From Bacteroidales bacterium (GTDB taxonomy: Bacteria; Bacteroidota; Bacteroidia; Bacteroidales; UBA932), in assembly GCA_017437755.1 (NCBI GenBank), contig JAFRXI010000011.1, positions 37,955 through 101,954 of the forward strand: a stretch of DNA of 64,000 bases. The letters are read 5' to 3'. This document shows, in pieces, positions 41,704 through 51,216 of the stretch (positions are counted from its first letter, which is position 1; every line of letters starts with the position of its first letter). The notes under the pieces are model-generated. The model was given only the letters and a program-made list of their open reading frames with translations. It was not told where the DNA came from and made no database searches. Both the position numbers and the translations under genes were made by a program.

Positions 41704-42847
41704 GAAAACAACAGGGAAAATGGATTACAGCCGTTTCTTTTCTGATGACGTTCCGTCCTTCATGAGGTCTCCGGTGAGGGAGATTTTCCGCAAGGTGGAC
41801 CTTTCGGCGATATTCTCTTTCGCCGGAGGATATCCTTCGGCGGAAACCTTCCCGCTGGACGGGATGGGCGCCCTGGCTGAAGCCGTCGTCCGGAAATACG
41901 GGGCCAAATCCATGCAATACGGTGCCACGCAGGGCGTTCCCGAGCTTAGGGAACTGATTGCCCGGAGAAACGGCGTATCCATTGAAAACGTGCAGATTAC
42001 AACCTCGTCGCAGCAGGGAATCGACGTGTGCACCAGGATATTGGCCAATCCCGGCGACGTCGTTGAGGTGACGGCGCCAACCTATCTTGGGGCGCTGCAG
42101 TCGTTCCGGGCCTATCGTGCCGAGGCCGTTACTGAGGAGGGCCTTGCCGGAAGGAAGCCGAAATTCTTCTATGTGATTCCGGATTTCGGGAACCCGTCGG
42201 GTGAGACGATGACGCTGGAGGAGCGGAAGGACCTTGTGGAAAGGGCAAGGAGGGAGGATTTCCTGATAGTTGAGGACAGTCCCTACAGGGAACTGCGGTA
42301 CGAGGGAGAAGATGTTCCCACAATCTATTCCCTGGCTCCGGAGAGGACCCTTCATCTGGGATCCTTCTCCAAGGTTTTCGCCCCAGGGTTCAGGCTGGGC
42401 TGGATACTGGGTCCGCAGGAGCTGCTGGAGCAGATATATATCTGCAAGCAGGCGCTCGACCTGTGTCCTCCTGTGTTTGACCAGTACATGGCCGCGGAGT
42501 TCCTGGGGAGCGGAGAACTGGACCGGAACCTTCTGAAAACCAGGGAGTTATATCGCGGAAGAAGGGACATTATGCTTGGCCTTCTGGAAAAATACATGCC
42601 AGAGGGCGTTACCTGGACCCACCCGGAGGGAGGGCTCTTCCTGTTTGTGACCCTTCCGGAAGGGGTTGACACCGTGAAGATGTACGACACGGCCCTTTCA
42701 GAGGGTGTGGCCTACGTTGCCGGCTCGTTCTTCTTTGCTGACGGAAGCCACTGCAACACCATGAGACTCAATTTCTCCTATATCGACATGGACCGCATGG
42801 AACCCGGGGTCAAGCTGCTGTCGGACGTAATACGGAGGTCGTTATGA
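41690..42847 (+). CDS. PLP-dependent aminotransferase, candidate DapC
   Basis: 385 residues from ATG 41690; the GTG at 41651 is rejected because it lies inside the structured repeat. Class I/II aminotransferase fold: SFAGGYPSAETFP, YGATQGVPELRELIA, PDFGNPSGETM, and the PLP-binding lysine Lys228 in LGSFSKVFAPGFRLGW. Similar to the LysN/2-aminoadipate and MocR-type branch. It overlaps dapF by 4 bp, and dapA, dapB, dapD and dapE are all nearby, whereas the succinyl route needs an N-succinyl-diaminopimelate aminotransferase not otherwise present in the window. Use as DapC is therefore a reasoned guess; a broad aminotransferase is also possible. Confidence 0.8.
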   Translation: MAADSKTTGKMDYSRFFSDDVPSFMRSPVREIFRKVDLSAIFSFAGGYPSAETFPLDGMGALAEAVVRKYGAKSMQYGATQGVPELRELIARRNGVSIENVQITTSSQQGIDVCTRILANPGDVVEVTAPTYLGALQSFRAYRAEAVTEEGLAGRKPKFFYVIPDFGNPSGETMTLEERKDLVERARREDFLIVEDSPYRELRYEGEDVPTIYSLAPERTLHLGSFSKVFAPGFRLGWILGPQELLEQIYICKQALDLCPPVFDQYMAAEFLGSGELDRNLLKTRELYRGRRDIMLGLLEKYMPEGVTWTHPEGGLFLFVTLPEGVDTVKMYDTALSEGVAYVAGSFFFADGSHCNTMRLNFSYIDMDRMEPGVKLLSDVIRRSL

Positions 42848-43650
42848 CGTTGTATAAGTTTTCGGGCGCCGGCAACGACTTCGTGGCCCTGGACGGCCGC
42901 GGGGGCGGGGTGGAGCGTTACCGGGAAGTGCCTGTGATCCAGGAGCTTTGCGGGAAGTATGGTACCGACGGTCTGATGATACTGGACAAGGGCGGGAGTT
43001 ATGACTTCTCCATGGAGTTCTTCAACCCCGACGGCACCGGGGGGATGATGTGCGGTAACGGAGGGCGCTGCATAGTGGCCTTTGCCGACAGCCTTGGGAT
43101 AAGGCCTTCGGAGGGCCCGGTGTACCGGTTCCTTGCCCCTGACGGCCTGCATACCGGGGAAATCCTGTCCCGGAACGGCGACCGGGAGTGGACGGTGAAG
43201 CTGGGCATGATAGACGTGGACGGATTCAGGGAATATCCTGAAGGACTGTTCCTCAATACAGGGACAAGGCATCTTGTGGTCTTCAGTGACGATGTCGACA
43301 AGGTTGACGTAGAGGCCTGCGGCCCGGTTCTGCGTCACGATGCGCGGTTTGCCCCCGAAGGAACCAATGTCAACTTTGTGTCTGTGCATCCCGACGGACT
43401 TCACGTTCGGACCTTCGAGAAAGGCGTGGAGGGCGAGACCCTCGCCTGCGGGACGGGGATAACCGCCTCTGCCATAGCTGCTTGCATTCGTGGGGTGGAG
43501 CCGTCGCTACGCGATGCTGACGCCGTTTCATACGATGTCACCGCTCGCCGCGGCGACCGCCTGGCCGTAGCGTTCCGCCCCGGGAATCATACCTTCACCG
43601 GAGTCTACCTTACCGGTCCTGCAGAGCTGATACCGGTCCCGGATCTTTAG
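42844..43650 (+). CDS. dapF: Diaminopimelate epimerase
   Basis: 268 residues. Start FSGAGNDFV, and the two catalytic cysteines: Cys70 in MMCGNGGRC and Cys202 in LACGTGITAS. It converts LL- to meso-diaminopimelate, the precursor of lysine and peptidoglycan. ATG overlaps the aminotransferase stop (ATGA). Its TAG stop overlaps the stop of the converging barrel gene by 4 bp. Confidence 0.95.
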   Translation: MTLYKFSGAGNDFVALDGRGGGVERYREVPVIQELCGKYGTDGLMILDKGGSYDFSMEFFNPDGTGGMMCGNGGRCIVAFADSLGIRPSEGPVYRFLAPDGLHTGEILSRNGDREWTVKLGMIDVDGFREYPEGLFLNTGTRHLVVFSDDVDKVDVEACGPVLRHDARFAPEGTNVNFVSVHPDGLHVRTFEKGVEGETLACGTGITASAIAACIRGVEPSLRDADAVSYDVTARRGDRLAVAFRPGNHTFTGVYLTGPAELIPVPDL

Positions 43651-45113
43651 CGGCCGTGCCGGAATCCAAGATTCACTGAAATTGAAATGCGGTCTCCCAG
43701 GCCGCTGAAGGAATGTGCGCATTCCGCGCCGGCCTGGATGAAATATCTTCCGCGGCCTATGCGGAAATCCCAGGTTGCGTCAATACCCGTGCGGAGCACC
43801 ATCGAGGAGAGATAATCGTAGTCGGGAATTACCACGTTGTCCCGGATTACGGGCTTTGAGTCCAGTTCGGGAGCAAGCGAGATGGCGTTCCCGACCGGGG
43901 CGGAAAAGCCCAGAGAGGCTCCGGCGAGGAGGCCCTTAGCCAGATTGAAGCTCTCGTTGTAAAGAACGGATACGGCTCCTGTACGGACAAAGGAATATGG
44001 CATCAGGTATTCCCTGGAAAGGAAGGTCCACCCTGCGGTGGCTCGGCGGGAAGCAAATCCCGCCTTGGCGTGGCTCCAGGAAAGGGAGGCCTCTGCCTTA
44101 CGGGTTTTATAGTAGACATTGGAAAGAAGTGTCTTCCAGGTCATTTCCATTATCCCTTCGCTGTTCAGGGAGGTTTGCTGCTCCTGATAATTCTGAAGGG
44201 AGGAGCCCCATGCGGCGAGGCCTGAAAGAGAGAAAGATTCCTTCCCGACGGAAAGGGAGCCATTCAGGAAAGCCGTGGTTTCCGACCAGTCTCCGGGATT
44301 CTCGCCGGTATGTCCGGTTACGTCCTCATGCCGGTATGACGCTCCGGCCTCGGTAAGCCAATTCATTGAAACAGAGGAACCCCCATACAGGACGCTTCCG
44401 GACAGGGTGTTCCCGATAAACCGCCTTGAAAACAGCAGCAGGCCCACGGGCTTGTATTCGGCCAGGCCCCTGAAATCGTAGTACTTGAATGCATCGAGCG
44501 GTGCCCCCTTGGCAACCGGCGACACCATCTTTTCCTTGTGATGGGACCAGCTGAGGGAAAGCCCGGTGAAATGGCCCTTCCCAAGGTCGACGATGATCCC
44601 GGGGGATATCCCGTAGTCGGCCCTCTGGCTCCTGGTCCTGGGGTCGTCGGACCGGGAGAAATCCCCCACCTTGTATTTTATCCCCACTCCGGCCCAAAGA
44701 CGGTCTAGCAGCTTCAGGGATGCTCCGGTGGCTGCAAAGTCGAACTTCTGGGCGGTGTAAGCCCCGGGGACATCGCCTCCTACGATGTAGGGATTCCCGG
44801 AATACGGGTCGGAGACATCGCTCCAGCAGTGCCCCTGATGTCGCTCTTCGGTATAGCGGAAACTGCCCTGGAGGCGGATTTTGCCAATGGTGTGGGAACC
44901 CTCCGAGGACCCTCCGTAGGAAATGACGGAACGGCTCTCCTGGGGCCGGCGGAAAGAGCCGCCCAAATAGGAGAATTCGCCCTGGGTCCGCCCCTTTCCG
45001 GGGTCGGGGGCGACGCCGAGGGCGGCAGGGTTACGCCCCTCCTGTCCTGCCGAAGGGATCTCCGGCAGGACCAGAAGGGCCGCAGCAATGGCTATTGCGC
45101 AGGGGCGAATCAT
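43647..45113 (-). CDS. Outer-membrane beta-barrel protein, DUF6850-like
   Basis: 488 residues with a signal peptide (ending near SAGQ). Many amphipathic strands and a final strand ISISVNLGFRHGR indicate an outer-membrane barrel. In Bacteroidetes, barrels of this kind are found with a TonB-dependent receptor and a DUF4876 lipoprotein, which is exactly the order here (46401, 45116, 43647). Two bases separate it from the lipoprotein gene. Its cargo is unknown. Confidence 0.75.
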   Translation of the reverse strand: MIRPCAIAIAAALLVLPEIPSAGQEGRNPAALGVAPDPGKGRTQGEFSYLGGSFRRPQESRSVISYGGSSEGSHTIGKIRLQGSFRYTEERHQGHCWSDVSDPYSGNPYIVGGDVPGAYTAQKFDFAATGASLKLLDRLWAGVGIKYKVGDFSRSDDPRTRSQRADYGISPGIIVDLGKGHFTGLSLSWSHHKEKMVSPVAKGAPLDAFKYYDFRGLAEYKPVGLLLFSRRFIGNTLSGSVLYGGSSVSMNWLTEAGASYRHEDVTGHTGENPGDWSETTAFLNGSLSVGKESFSLSGLAAWGSSLQNYQEQQTSLNSEGIMEMTWKTLLSNVYYKTRKAEASLSWSHAKAGFASRRATAGWTFLSREYLMPYSFVRTGAVSVLYNESFNLAKGLLAGASLGFSAPVGNAISLAPELDSKPVIRDNVVIPDYDYLSSMVLRTGIDATWDFRIGRGRYFIQAGAECAHSFSGLGDRISISVNLGFRHGR

Positions 45114-45115
45114 TG

Positions 45116-46396
45116 TCAGTCGGCGGGCTGGATCTGAACGAGGTCGTACTTGCGGGGAACCAGGACGCTTCCGTCGGTGGACTCAGCGATTACAAAGTCA
45201 TTGGTGGAGTTGTTGGTGTCCTGAAGGACAGCCCTGCCGTCTTCCGTAAAGTAGGCTATCTTCCTGAGGGAGATGTTCTTCTGGTTGACGGCTGCCCGTC
45301 CGGCGTCGACCGATGAAGGGACATGGTCCGAAGCGCGGTTTTCAAAACCTACCCTGTACGTATCCACGGCGTCGATTATCGCGGACACCGGAAGGGCCTT
45401 GCAAGAGAAGGCATATTGTGATCCATAGGCATCGGTCCCGGGGGCGAGAATCATATTAAGTGAATAGAAAGCGTCCAGGTCCATTTTGAAGAGAACGGGA
45501 ACAGTCCCCTGCCCGGCAAAGAACTTGGCTGCGGAATTGCTGGCCCCGAAAATCTCCTCGATATTGGGAACGTCGGCATTGTCGGCGGGGAACATGGATG
45601 CCGGGGCGCCCTGTACGTAGCATTCAAAGTCGGCCCCGGAGAGGTCCACGGTATTGGTGACAACATCGGCTTTGATGTGGTTCATCGCATTCTGTGCAAC
45701 CACGATGCTCTTGCCGGGCTCCACGGGATACTGATTGCCGGTTCCGGGGATGCGTACAACCCTCTGGAGATAACATACGTCTGCGGTAGTTACATCGGTA
45801 TACGGACTGGGTGAAACGGCGCTGCCATAGGCTTCGCCAAGGAACAGGCCGTCCACGTACTGGGTTTCATTGCTGTTGTTGTAGATTTCCAGATACTTGT
45901 CGATGTTGAAGGCCTTGTTGGCCAGGTTGAGGGTCCCGAAGTTGTACAACCTGCTTATCACAAGGCTGCTGGGAACGCTCCAGGCAAGGTTCAGGACCAC
46001 AGGCTCGGCCGCATCGGCATCGGTGGCCAGGGTGGCCGCGATGGTGCTGCTGTTAAAGATGATATCAGACGTAAGGTCTGCGGCAAGTTCCGGTGCCATG
46101 GCCTTGAAATCGGCATTGGGAAGGACCCAGGAGGCTGAGAAATTATATACGCCGTAGGGAACTTTCTTGAAGGAGGCTACGCCGTTTTCCGCCACTGCTT
46201 CAAGGATGGCCTTGGTGCCCTGATTGATCATGACGACTGTGCCGTTGAATACAGCATCTTCGGGAAAGTCGGCGGGCATGTTCACCTGGACTTTCACCTC
46301 GGGGATGGAAGCAACCTCTTTCCGGTTGCAGGAGGAGAAGAAAAAGGCTCCTGCGAGCGCAGCCGCAGCTGCGATGATAGAGATGGATTTTTTCAT
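45116..46396 (-). CDS. DUF4876-type lipoprotein
   Basis: 426 residues from ATG 46396, which opens a signal peptide with lipobox FFSSC (Cys23); the longer frame to 46516 overlaps the receptor and lacks a signal. An N-terminal Ig-like segment (~30-140) is followed by the DUF4876 region (VISRLYNFGTLN, KYLEIYNNSNETQYVDGLFLGEA). Such proteins probably sit with their TonB receptor in the outer membrane, as SusD-like partners do, though they are not SusD homologues. Start is 4 bp downstream of the receptor gene. Confidence 0.8.
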   Translation of the reverse strand: MKKSISIIAAAAALAGAFFFSSCNRKEVASIPEVKVQVNMPADFPEDAVFNGTVVMINQGTKAILEAVAENGVASFKKVPYGVYNFSASWVLPNADFKAMAPELAADLTSDIIFNSSTIAATLATDADAAEPVVLNLAWSVPSSLVISRLYNFGTLNLANKAFNIDKYLEIYNNSNETQYVDGLFLGEAYGSAVSPSPYTDVTTADVCYLQRVVRIPGTGNQYPVEPGKSIVVAQNAMNHIKADVVTNTVDLSGADFECYVQGAPASMFPADNADVPNIEEIFGASNSAAKFFAGQGTVPVLFKMDLDAFYSLNMILAPGTDAYGSQYAFSCKALPVSAIIDAVDTYRVGFENRASDHVPSSVDAGRAAVNQKNISLRKIAYFTEDGRAVLQDTNNSTNDFVIAESTDGSVLVPRKYDLVQIQPAD

Positions 46397-46400
46397 GATA

Positions 46401-49133
46401 TTATAGATTAAGTGAAATTTCAAAGCCGTAGGAGAAATAATTGGCATTTTTCTCGACCTTGGTGCTGGAGATGGAACTCCGCTGCCAGGGCTGGGAGAAA
46501 AACAGGTTGTTGACATAGAAAGAAAGGTTGAATTTTCTGGACACTTCCTTGGTTACACGCAGGTTGACGGTCCAGAGCGACGGCCATGTCTCGGCCCTGC
46601 CGGAATATGCCGAAGGCTGGTAGAAGTTGTCCTGAACCTTGTGGCCGTAGATTGTAAGGTCTTCATCCTTAAGTTGTTCCTCCGATAATGGATGGTATCC
46701 TTCGGAGTTCAGCCAGCCGATGGGAGCCCCCAGGTCGATCCGGTTTTTGGACCAGTCCATAAGGGTTGCCTGCAAGGTCAGGGACACCACGAATGCGATG
46801 GCCGGAATGCCCTGGATTACCCGGAGCGTGCCCGTAAGCTGTTTGTAGTGATTCTCCCTGGCCCCGGCCGGATAGACAAAATATATCTTTGGGTAGGCAG
46901 GGGAGCTTCCCTTGGGGAGATTGTAGATGTCGTTGGAGGAATAGTACCTGGTTTCCTGCCAGGCCCCGCCGAGGAAGAAGGCCGTTCCGGTGGCGGAAAT
47001 CTTCCCCAGGTTGAAGTCTATTTCCACGCCGCGGGACAGGTGGACGTCGGTATTGGCCATCCGGGTGTTGTTGACCAGGGTGGTGTCCATTACGGAAGGG
47101 TGTTCCCTGTCGTAGTCCGGCTCGCCGTCCTTGAGTATCACATCCTCGGCGTTCCATCGGGGGAAAACGACCGGGAACCACTCCCTGTTGGATGACCCGA
47201 AGCCGTCCCTGACGCGGTCGAGATAGGCGATAATTGAAAAGGCCGAGCCTTTCCAGATGGAAAAATCCACCCCGAGTTCCACCTTGGCGCTGCGCATGGG
47301 GCGGAGATCCTGCGGCGAGTGGTCGAATATCCGGGTTGTGTAAACGCCCAGATACTTGTTGCTTTTCATGGCGTTTACGTTCATAAGGTCCAGCCATGAG
47401 ACGTCCGGATAGAGCATCAGCTGCGACGGGACTTTCTCCGCTATACCAAATCCGGCCCTTATGTCGAGCTTTTGGAAAGGACTGAAAGACAGGTTGATAC
47501 GGGGAGAAACCGACGCCATCGCCTCCTTCCTGCCGGGCTGGATGGCGGTGAACCTGGCTCCCACCTGGCCTTTGATCCGGGGATATTCCCCGCTCCGGGA
47601 AAGGCTGATGGTGAAGTTGTCCTCGGCATAGGCGGACAACTGGTGGAGGAACGGTATGGTTGAAAAAACCCTTGCCCGGTAAGGCGATGCGGAAAGTGGC
47701 AGGGCGGGGTCGTCGTTCCGGAATCCGGGGCCCACGTTGCCGTCCATCCGGTATTCGGCCCCTATGTTGAACCGGTTCTTGAACCGTCCCTTGGGGGTGT
47801 TCAGGTTGAAAGAGTCCGAGACCTTGGCAAAGGCGCCGAGCGGGATGCCCAGGGTTCCGCCGCAGCCGTAGTACTGCTTTGGAAGCATAACCGTCTGATA
47901 CGTACCTTCTTCCCTGGCGTCAATCAGCGGCTGCATCCCTGAAACCAGCGTCCTGGTGTGAGACCATGACCTTTTCCAGGAGAAGGAGAGGTCGTACCTG
48001 AGATTCCTCAGAAGCAGCATATCGGTGGTGAAACGTCCTCCGTGCGACAGTGTGAGACCGTTTTCGCGGGTTTTCTTCCAAACGTCCTTGACCACCTCCG
48101 AAGGGTCGGCGCCGCTCCAGTCATAGACGTTGGTGGAGGAGAGCTTGGTGGTGAATGTGGCCCTTTCCCCGGCGCTGACCGTCCAGAGGACGGAGCCCAG
48201 GGCCCGGCGATAAGTGTCGGTGGTGTAGCGGGGGTCGGACTTTCCGTCGGCATAGTCGAGGTTGACGTTGAGAGAGCCGCTCCGGCCCAGTTTGAAACCC
48301 TTTCCTGCGTATGCCTGCCTGACCCCGGGGAATATCTTCGCCTTTAGTTTGAGATCGGAAATGCCTGAGAGACTGTTAATTATGAGGGCTCCGGAAGAAA
48401 GGTCGCCGAATTCAGCGGAAGGAATACCCCTGACCACTTCCACGCTTTCTATGTCGTCGGTTCCGATGGAACGGAGGTCCACCCCGCCTCCGGCGGTTGA
48501 GTAACTTCCTCCCCGGGTGTTCATGTCGGCATTTCCTGAAACCGGCACTCCGTCCACCATGACGGATGCGCCAAAGGCGTTGTTTGAGTCGTACCTGTCA
48601 AGTGTCCTGTTGGTGAAGGCCGAAGGGGAAGTAAGTGACGGATTGGCAGTTACCACCTTTCCGGGGAGGAGTTGCAACAGGTCCTGGAGGCTCGTGGCCT
48701 GGAGGTGGTCGATGGCCTGGCGGCCGATATGCGATACCGTCGATTCCGTATTCTTGTCCCTGGTTGCAACCACCACCACGTCGTCGATTGCAAACGACAT
48801 TACTTCAAGGGCGATGCTGACTGGCTTGTCACCGGAGGCTTGTCCAGGGCTTACCGTGACGTCGGTTTCCTTGGTGACATAACCCAGCATGGAGCATTCC
48901 AGGGTAACTTTTCCTGCCGGTACCTTGGTTATCACGGCCTTGCCGAGGTCGTCGGACATGGCCCAGAGGCCGTATTGTTTTATGCTGACCACCGCGCCCT
49001 TGAGCGGAGTCCCGTCCTTCTCCGTTATCACGGCAACCACCCTTCCGGTTGCAGGTGCGGCATTGCCTTCCCGGCTTGCAAGGAGAAGAATGGCCGCGAC
49101 AGCCGCCAAGATATGGACAGTTTTGCAGGACAT
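46401..49133 (-). CDS. TonB-dependent receptor
   Basis: 910 residues from ATG 49133, which starts the signal peptide. Carboxypeptidase-regulatory-like domain ~30-110 (GRVVAVITEKDGTPLKGAVVSI), plug domain ~120-250 (VVVVATRD, LQDLLQLLPGKV, MVDGVPVSGNADM), then a 22-strand-type barrel ending in YGFEISLNL. It imports a large ligand using TonB energy; the ligand may be iron-related, a vitamin or an oligosaccharide. First gene of a three-gene operon with DUF4876 and DUF6850-like proteins, under a well-formed promoter at 49146. Confidence 0.92.
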   Translation of the reverse strand: MSCKTVHILAAVAAILLLASREGNAAPATGRVVAVITEKDGTPLKGAVVSIKQYGLWAMSDDLGKAVITKVPAGKVTLECSMLGYVTKETDVTVSPGQASGDKPVSIALEVMSFAIDDVVVVATRDKNTESTVSHIGRQAIDHLQATSLQDLLQLLPGKVVTANPSLTSPSAFTNRTLDRYDSNNAFGASVMVDGVPVSGNADMNTRGGSYSTAGGGVDLRSIGTDDIESVEVVRGIPSAEFGDLSSGALIINSLSGISDLKLKAKIFPGVRQAYAGKGFKLGRSGSLNVNLDYADGKSDPRYTTDTYRRALGSVLWTVSAGERATFTTKLSSTNVYDWSGADPSEVVKDVWKKTRENGLTLSHGGRFTTDMLLLRNLRYDLSFSWKRSWSHTRTLVSGMQPLIDAREEGTYQTVMLPKQYYGCGGTLGIPLGAFAKVSDSFNLNTPKGRFKNRFNIGAEYRMDGNVGPGFRNDDPALPLSASPYRARVFSTIPFLHQLSAYAEDNFTISLSRSGEYPRIKGQVGARFTAIQPGRKEAMASVSPRINLSFSPFQKLDIRAGFGIAEKVPSQLMLYPDVSWLDLMNVNAMKSNKYLGVYTTRIFDHSPQDLRPMRSAKVELGVDFSIWKGSAFSIIAYLDRVRDGFGSSNREWFPVVFPRWNAEDVILKDGEPDYDREHPSVMDTTLVNNTRMANTDVHLSRGVEIDFNLGKISATGTAFFLGGAWQETRYYSSNDIYNLPKGSSPAYPKIYFVYPAGARENHYKQLTGTLRVIQGIPAIAFVVSLTLQATLMDWSKNRIDLGAPIGWLNSEGYHPLSEEQLKDEDLTIYGHKVQDNFYQPSAYSGRAETWPSLWTVNLRVTKEVSRKFNLSFYVNNLFFSQPWQRSSISSTKVEKNANYFSYGFEISLNL

Positions 49134-49145
49134 ATATAAAGCATA

Positions 49146-49176
49146 CAAAGGTATGCAATCCACGAACCGTCTCAAA
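49146..49176 (-). promoter_or_regulatory. Promoter of the TonB receptor operon
   Basis: On the minus strand TTTG (49173-49176) is followed after exactly 19 bp by TACCTTTG (49146-49153), the Bacteroidetes -33/-7 pair TTTG-N19-TAnnTTTG. The receptor start codon is 13 bp further on. Best complete promoter in the window. Confidence 0.75.
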
Positions 49177-49225
49177 TACCCCAAAATAGGTATTTAGGCG
49201 GGTCGGCTTCACGTATATTGGGGAG

Positions 49226-50005
49226 TTACCTGAGCATGTCCTCCAGGCGTACGGAGCCGGAGGTCTTTTCGTCGCGGTATTTTACGATGACGGGGCAGTA
49301 GAGGTGCACGCCGGAAGCGAGCGGTTTTCCGTCACGCACTATGGGCTTGCTGCCGGAAACCACAACAGCGCCGGCGGGAACCACTATCCGGCCGTCCTCG
49401 TTGCGGCGGATGAACTCTCCGGTAGTGGCGTCGAAAATAGCTGTGGATGAAGTGATTATCACTCCTGAAGCGATTACGGCACCCTCCTGGACGACGGTCC
49501 CTTCATAGATTCCGCAGTTGCCGCCGATGAAGGCGCCGTCCTCGATTATGGTGGGCAGGGCTCCGGCAGGCTCCAGGACGCCGCCGATCTGGGTCGAGGC
49601 GGAAATATGGATATTGCGGCCAACCTGGGCGCAGGAGCCGATGGTAACGTGCGAGTCGACCATGGTGCCCTCGCCCACGTAGGCGCCGACGTTGATGTAT
49701 GCCGGAGGCATCACTATGGTGCCGGGGGCAAGGTAGGCGCCGCGGCGGATGCTGGTCCCGCCGGGGACGATGCGAACGCCGTCCTCCGCCTTGAAATTCC
49801 TTACCGGGAAGGTGGATTTGTCAAAATAAGGGAACTGTCCCTGCGACATGTCCGTAATCCGCCCCAGGCGGAAGCCCTCGAGTATGGCCTCCTTTACCCA
49901 CACGTTCACAACCCACTCGCCTTCAATCTTTTCCGCTACGCGTATGACGCCCTTTTCGAGGTCGTCCATGAAATAGTTAAACTGTTCCAGGGTCATTTCT
50001 TCCAT
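49226..50005 (-). CDS. dapD: Tetrahydrodipicolinate N-succinyltransferase
   Basis: 259 residues. N-terminal helical domain, then a left-handed beta-helix of hexapeptide repeats (about 90-220: RRGAYLAPGTIVMPPAYINVGAYVGEGTMVDSH...), the arrangement of DapD. It succinylates tetrahydrodipicolinate, committing this genome to the succinyl branch. It overlaps the end of dapA by 13 bp on the same strand; ATG at 49996 is an alternative start. Confidence 0.93.
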   Translation of the reverse strand: MEEMTLEQFNYFMDDLEKGVIRVAEKIEGEWVVNVWVKEAILEGFRLGRITDMSQGQFPYFDKSTFPVRNFKAEDGVRIVPGGTSIRRGAYLAPGTIVMPPAYINVGAYVGEGTMVDSHVTIGSCAQVGRNIHISASTQIGGVLEPAGALPTIIEDGAFIGGNCGIYEGTVVQEGAVIASGVIITSSTAIFDATTGEFIRRNEDGRIVVPAGAVVVSGSKPIVRDGKPLASGVHLYCPVIVKYRDEKTSGSVRLEDMLR

Positions 50006-50865
50006 AATTCTTCCAGTGTTTGAGCAATTATTCCTTCGGTTTTGGCGGTGGCCGGAACGAGCGGCAACCTGAGAGAGTTCTCCATCAGTCCCAGCCTTGC
50101 CATGGCGGCCTTGCCGGGGATGGGATTGGGCTCGATGAAAAGGACCCTGAACAGTTCGCGGAGCCTTTCCTCCATTGCGGCGGCTTCGTCCATGCGTCCG
50201 TCAGCGGCAGCGCCCACAAAGGACGACATCTCCCGGGGGGCGATGTTGGAAGCTACGGAGATGACGCCGTCGGCGCCGTTTTTCATCATGAAGAGGGTAT
50301 CGTCGTCGTTGCCGCTGAGGACGGAGAACCCTTCCGGCCTTCCTGCGAGGATTTCCAGGATCTGGTCCTTTTTCCCCGAAGCTTCCTTGATACCGGCGAT
50401 ATTGGGGATGTCGCGGGCAAGGGCGAGAGTTGTGGCGGAGTCGATGTTGGCCCCGGTCCGTCCGGGTACGTTATAGATGAAAACGGGCTTGGACGTGGCT
50501 GCGGCGATGGTTTTGAAGTACTCGTACATTCCCCGCTGGGGCGGTTTGTTGTAGTAGGGAACCACCACCAGGAAGGCGTCGGCCTCCTCCAGCAGCTGCA
50601 TGTTGGCGAGTGTTCCGGCAACGGAATTGGTGCCGACTCCCACCATTATGGGGAGACCGGCGGCGTTTTCCCTTGCCGTACGCAGAACGCTGAGTTTTTC
50701 CTCGTCGGTCAGGGTGGGAGTCTCTCCGGTGGTTCCCAGTGGTACCAGGAAGTCCACTCCGCCGCTGACCTGCCGCCTGACGGTTGCAGCAAATGTTTCA
50801 AGGTCCACATCCCCCTCCTTGAAGGGGGTGAACATTGCTGTTCCGCAGCCTTTGAACTGTATCAT
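49993..50865 (-). CDS. dapA: 4-hydroxy-tetrahydrodipicolinate synthase
   Basis: 290 residues, full length. Thr-Thr pair at 45-46, catalytic Tyr131 (VFIYNVPGRTG) and Schiff-base Lys160 (AGIKEASG). Condenses aspartate semialdehyde with pyruvate, the first step of diaminopimelate synthesis. First gene of a dapA-dapD unit; a TATATTTG box lies just upstream. Confidence 0.96.
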   Translation of the reverse strand: MIQFKGCGTAMFTPFKEGDVDLETFAATVRRQVSGGVDFLVPLGTTGETPTLTDEEKLSVLRTARENAAGLPIMVGVGTNSVAGTLANMQLLEEADAFLVVVPYYNKPPQRGMYEYFKTIAAATSKPVFIYNVPGRTGANIDSATTLALARDIPNIAGIKEASGKKDQILEILAGRPEGFSVLSGNDDDTLFMMKNGADGVISVASNIAPREMSSFVGAAADGRMDEAAAMEERLRELFRVLFIEPNPIPGKAAMARLGLMENSLRLPLVPATAKTEGIIAQTLEELWKK

Positions 50866-51216
50866 GATTAAAAATTTTTCAAATATAGTGAAAGTTTTTG
50901 GTTACATGCTTTTGCAACCTGAAATTCGGAAGGTGCGTGAGGGGAATGTTTCTCCCGAAACAAATTTTTATCAAGGCGTGTTTGGAAAAATAAAAATTAA
51001 TCCATATATTGGCCATATATTAAAAATCATTAAATAATTCACCGTGATACGGATTGCAGTATCCGGAGACAAGCGATTCCCTCCGGTTCTTGGACAGAAT
51101 TTGTTAATGAATTGGGTATGATGGGCAGAATGATAATGGGCGGTATTCCATATCGTCTTCAGCAAATTGGAACGGGTATGTAAACAATAAGACTATATAT
51201 TATTCTTTCAACGAAT
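50866..51216. other. AT-rich intergenic region between dapA and a lipoprotein gene
   Basis: Divergent region with no ORF I would call. On the minus strand TATATTTG (plus 50880-50887) fits a -7 box for dapA, 14 bp before its start. CATATATTGGCCATATATT near 51003 contains a direct repeat, and CCGGAG/CTCCGG near 51063-51086 could form a small hairpin. The high AT content continues into the lipoprotein gene, so the two were probably acquired together. Confidence 0.5.
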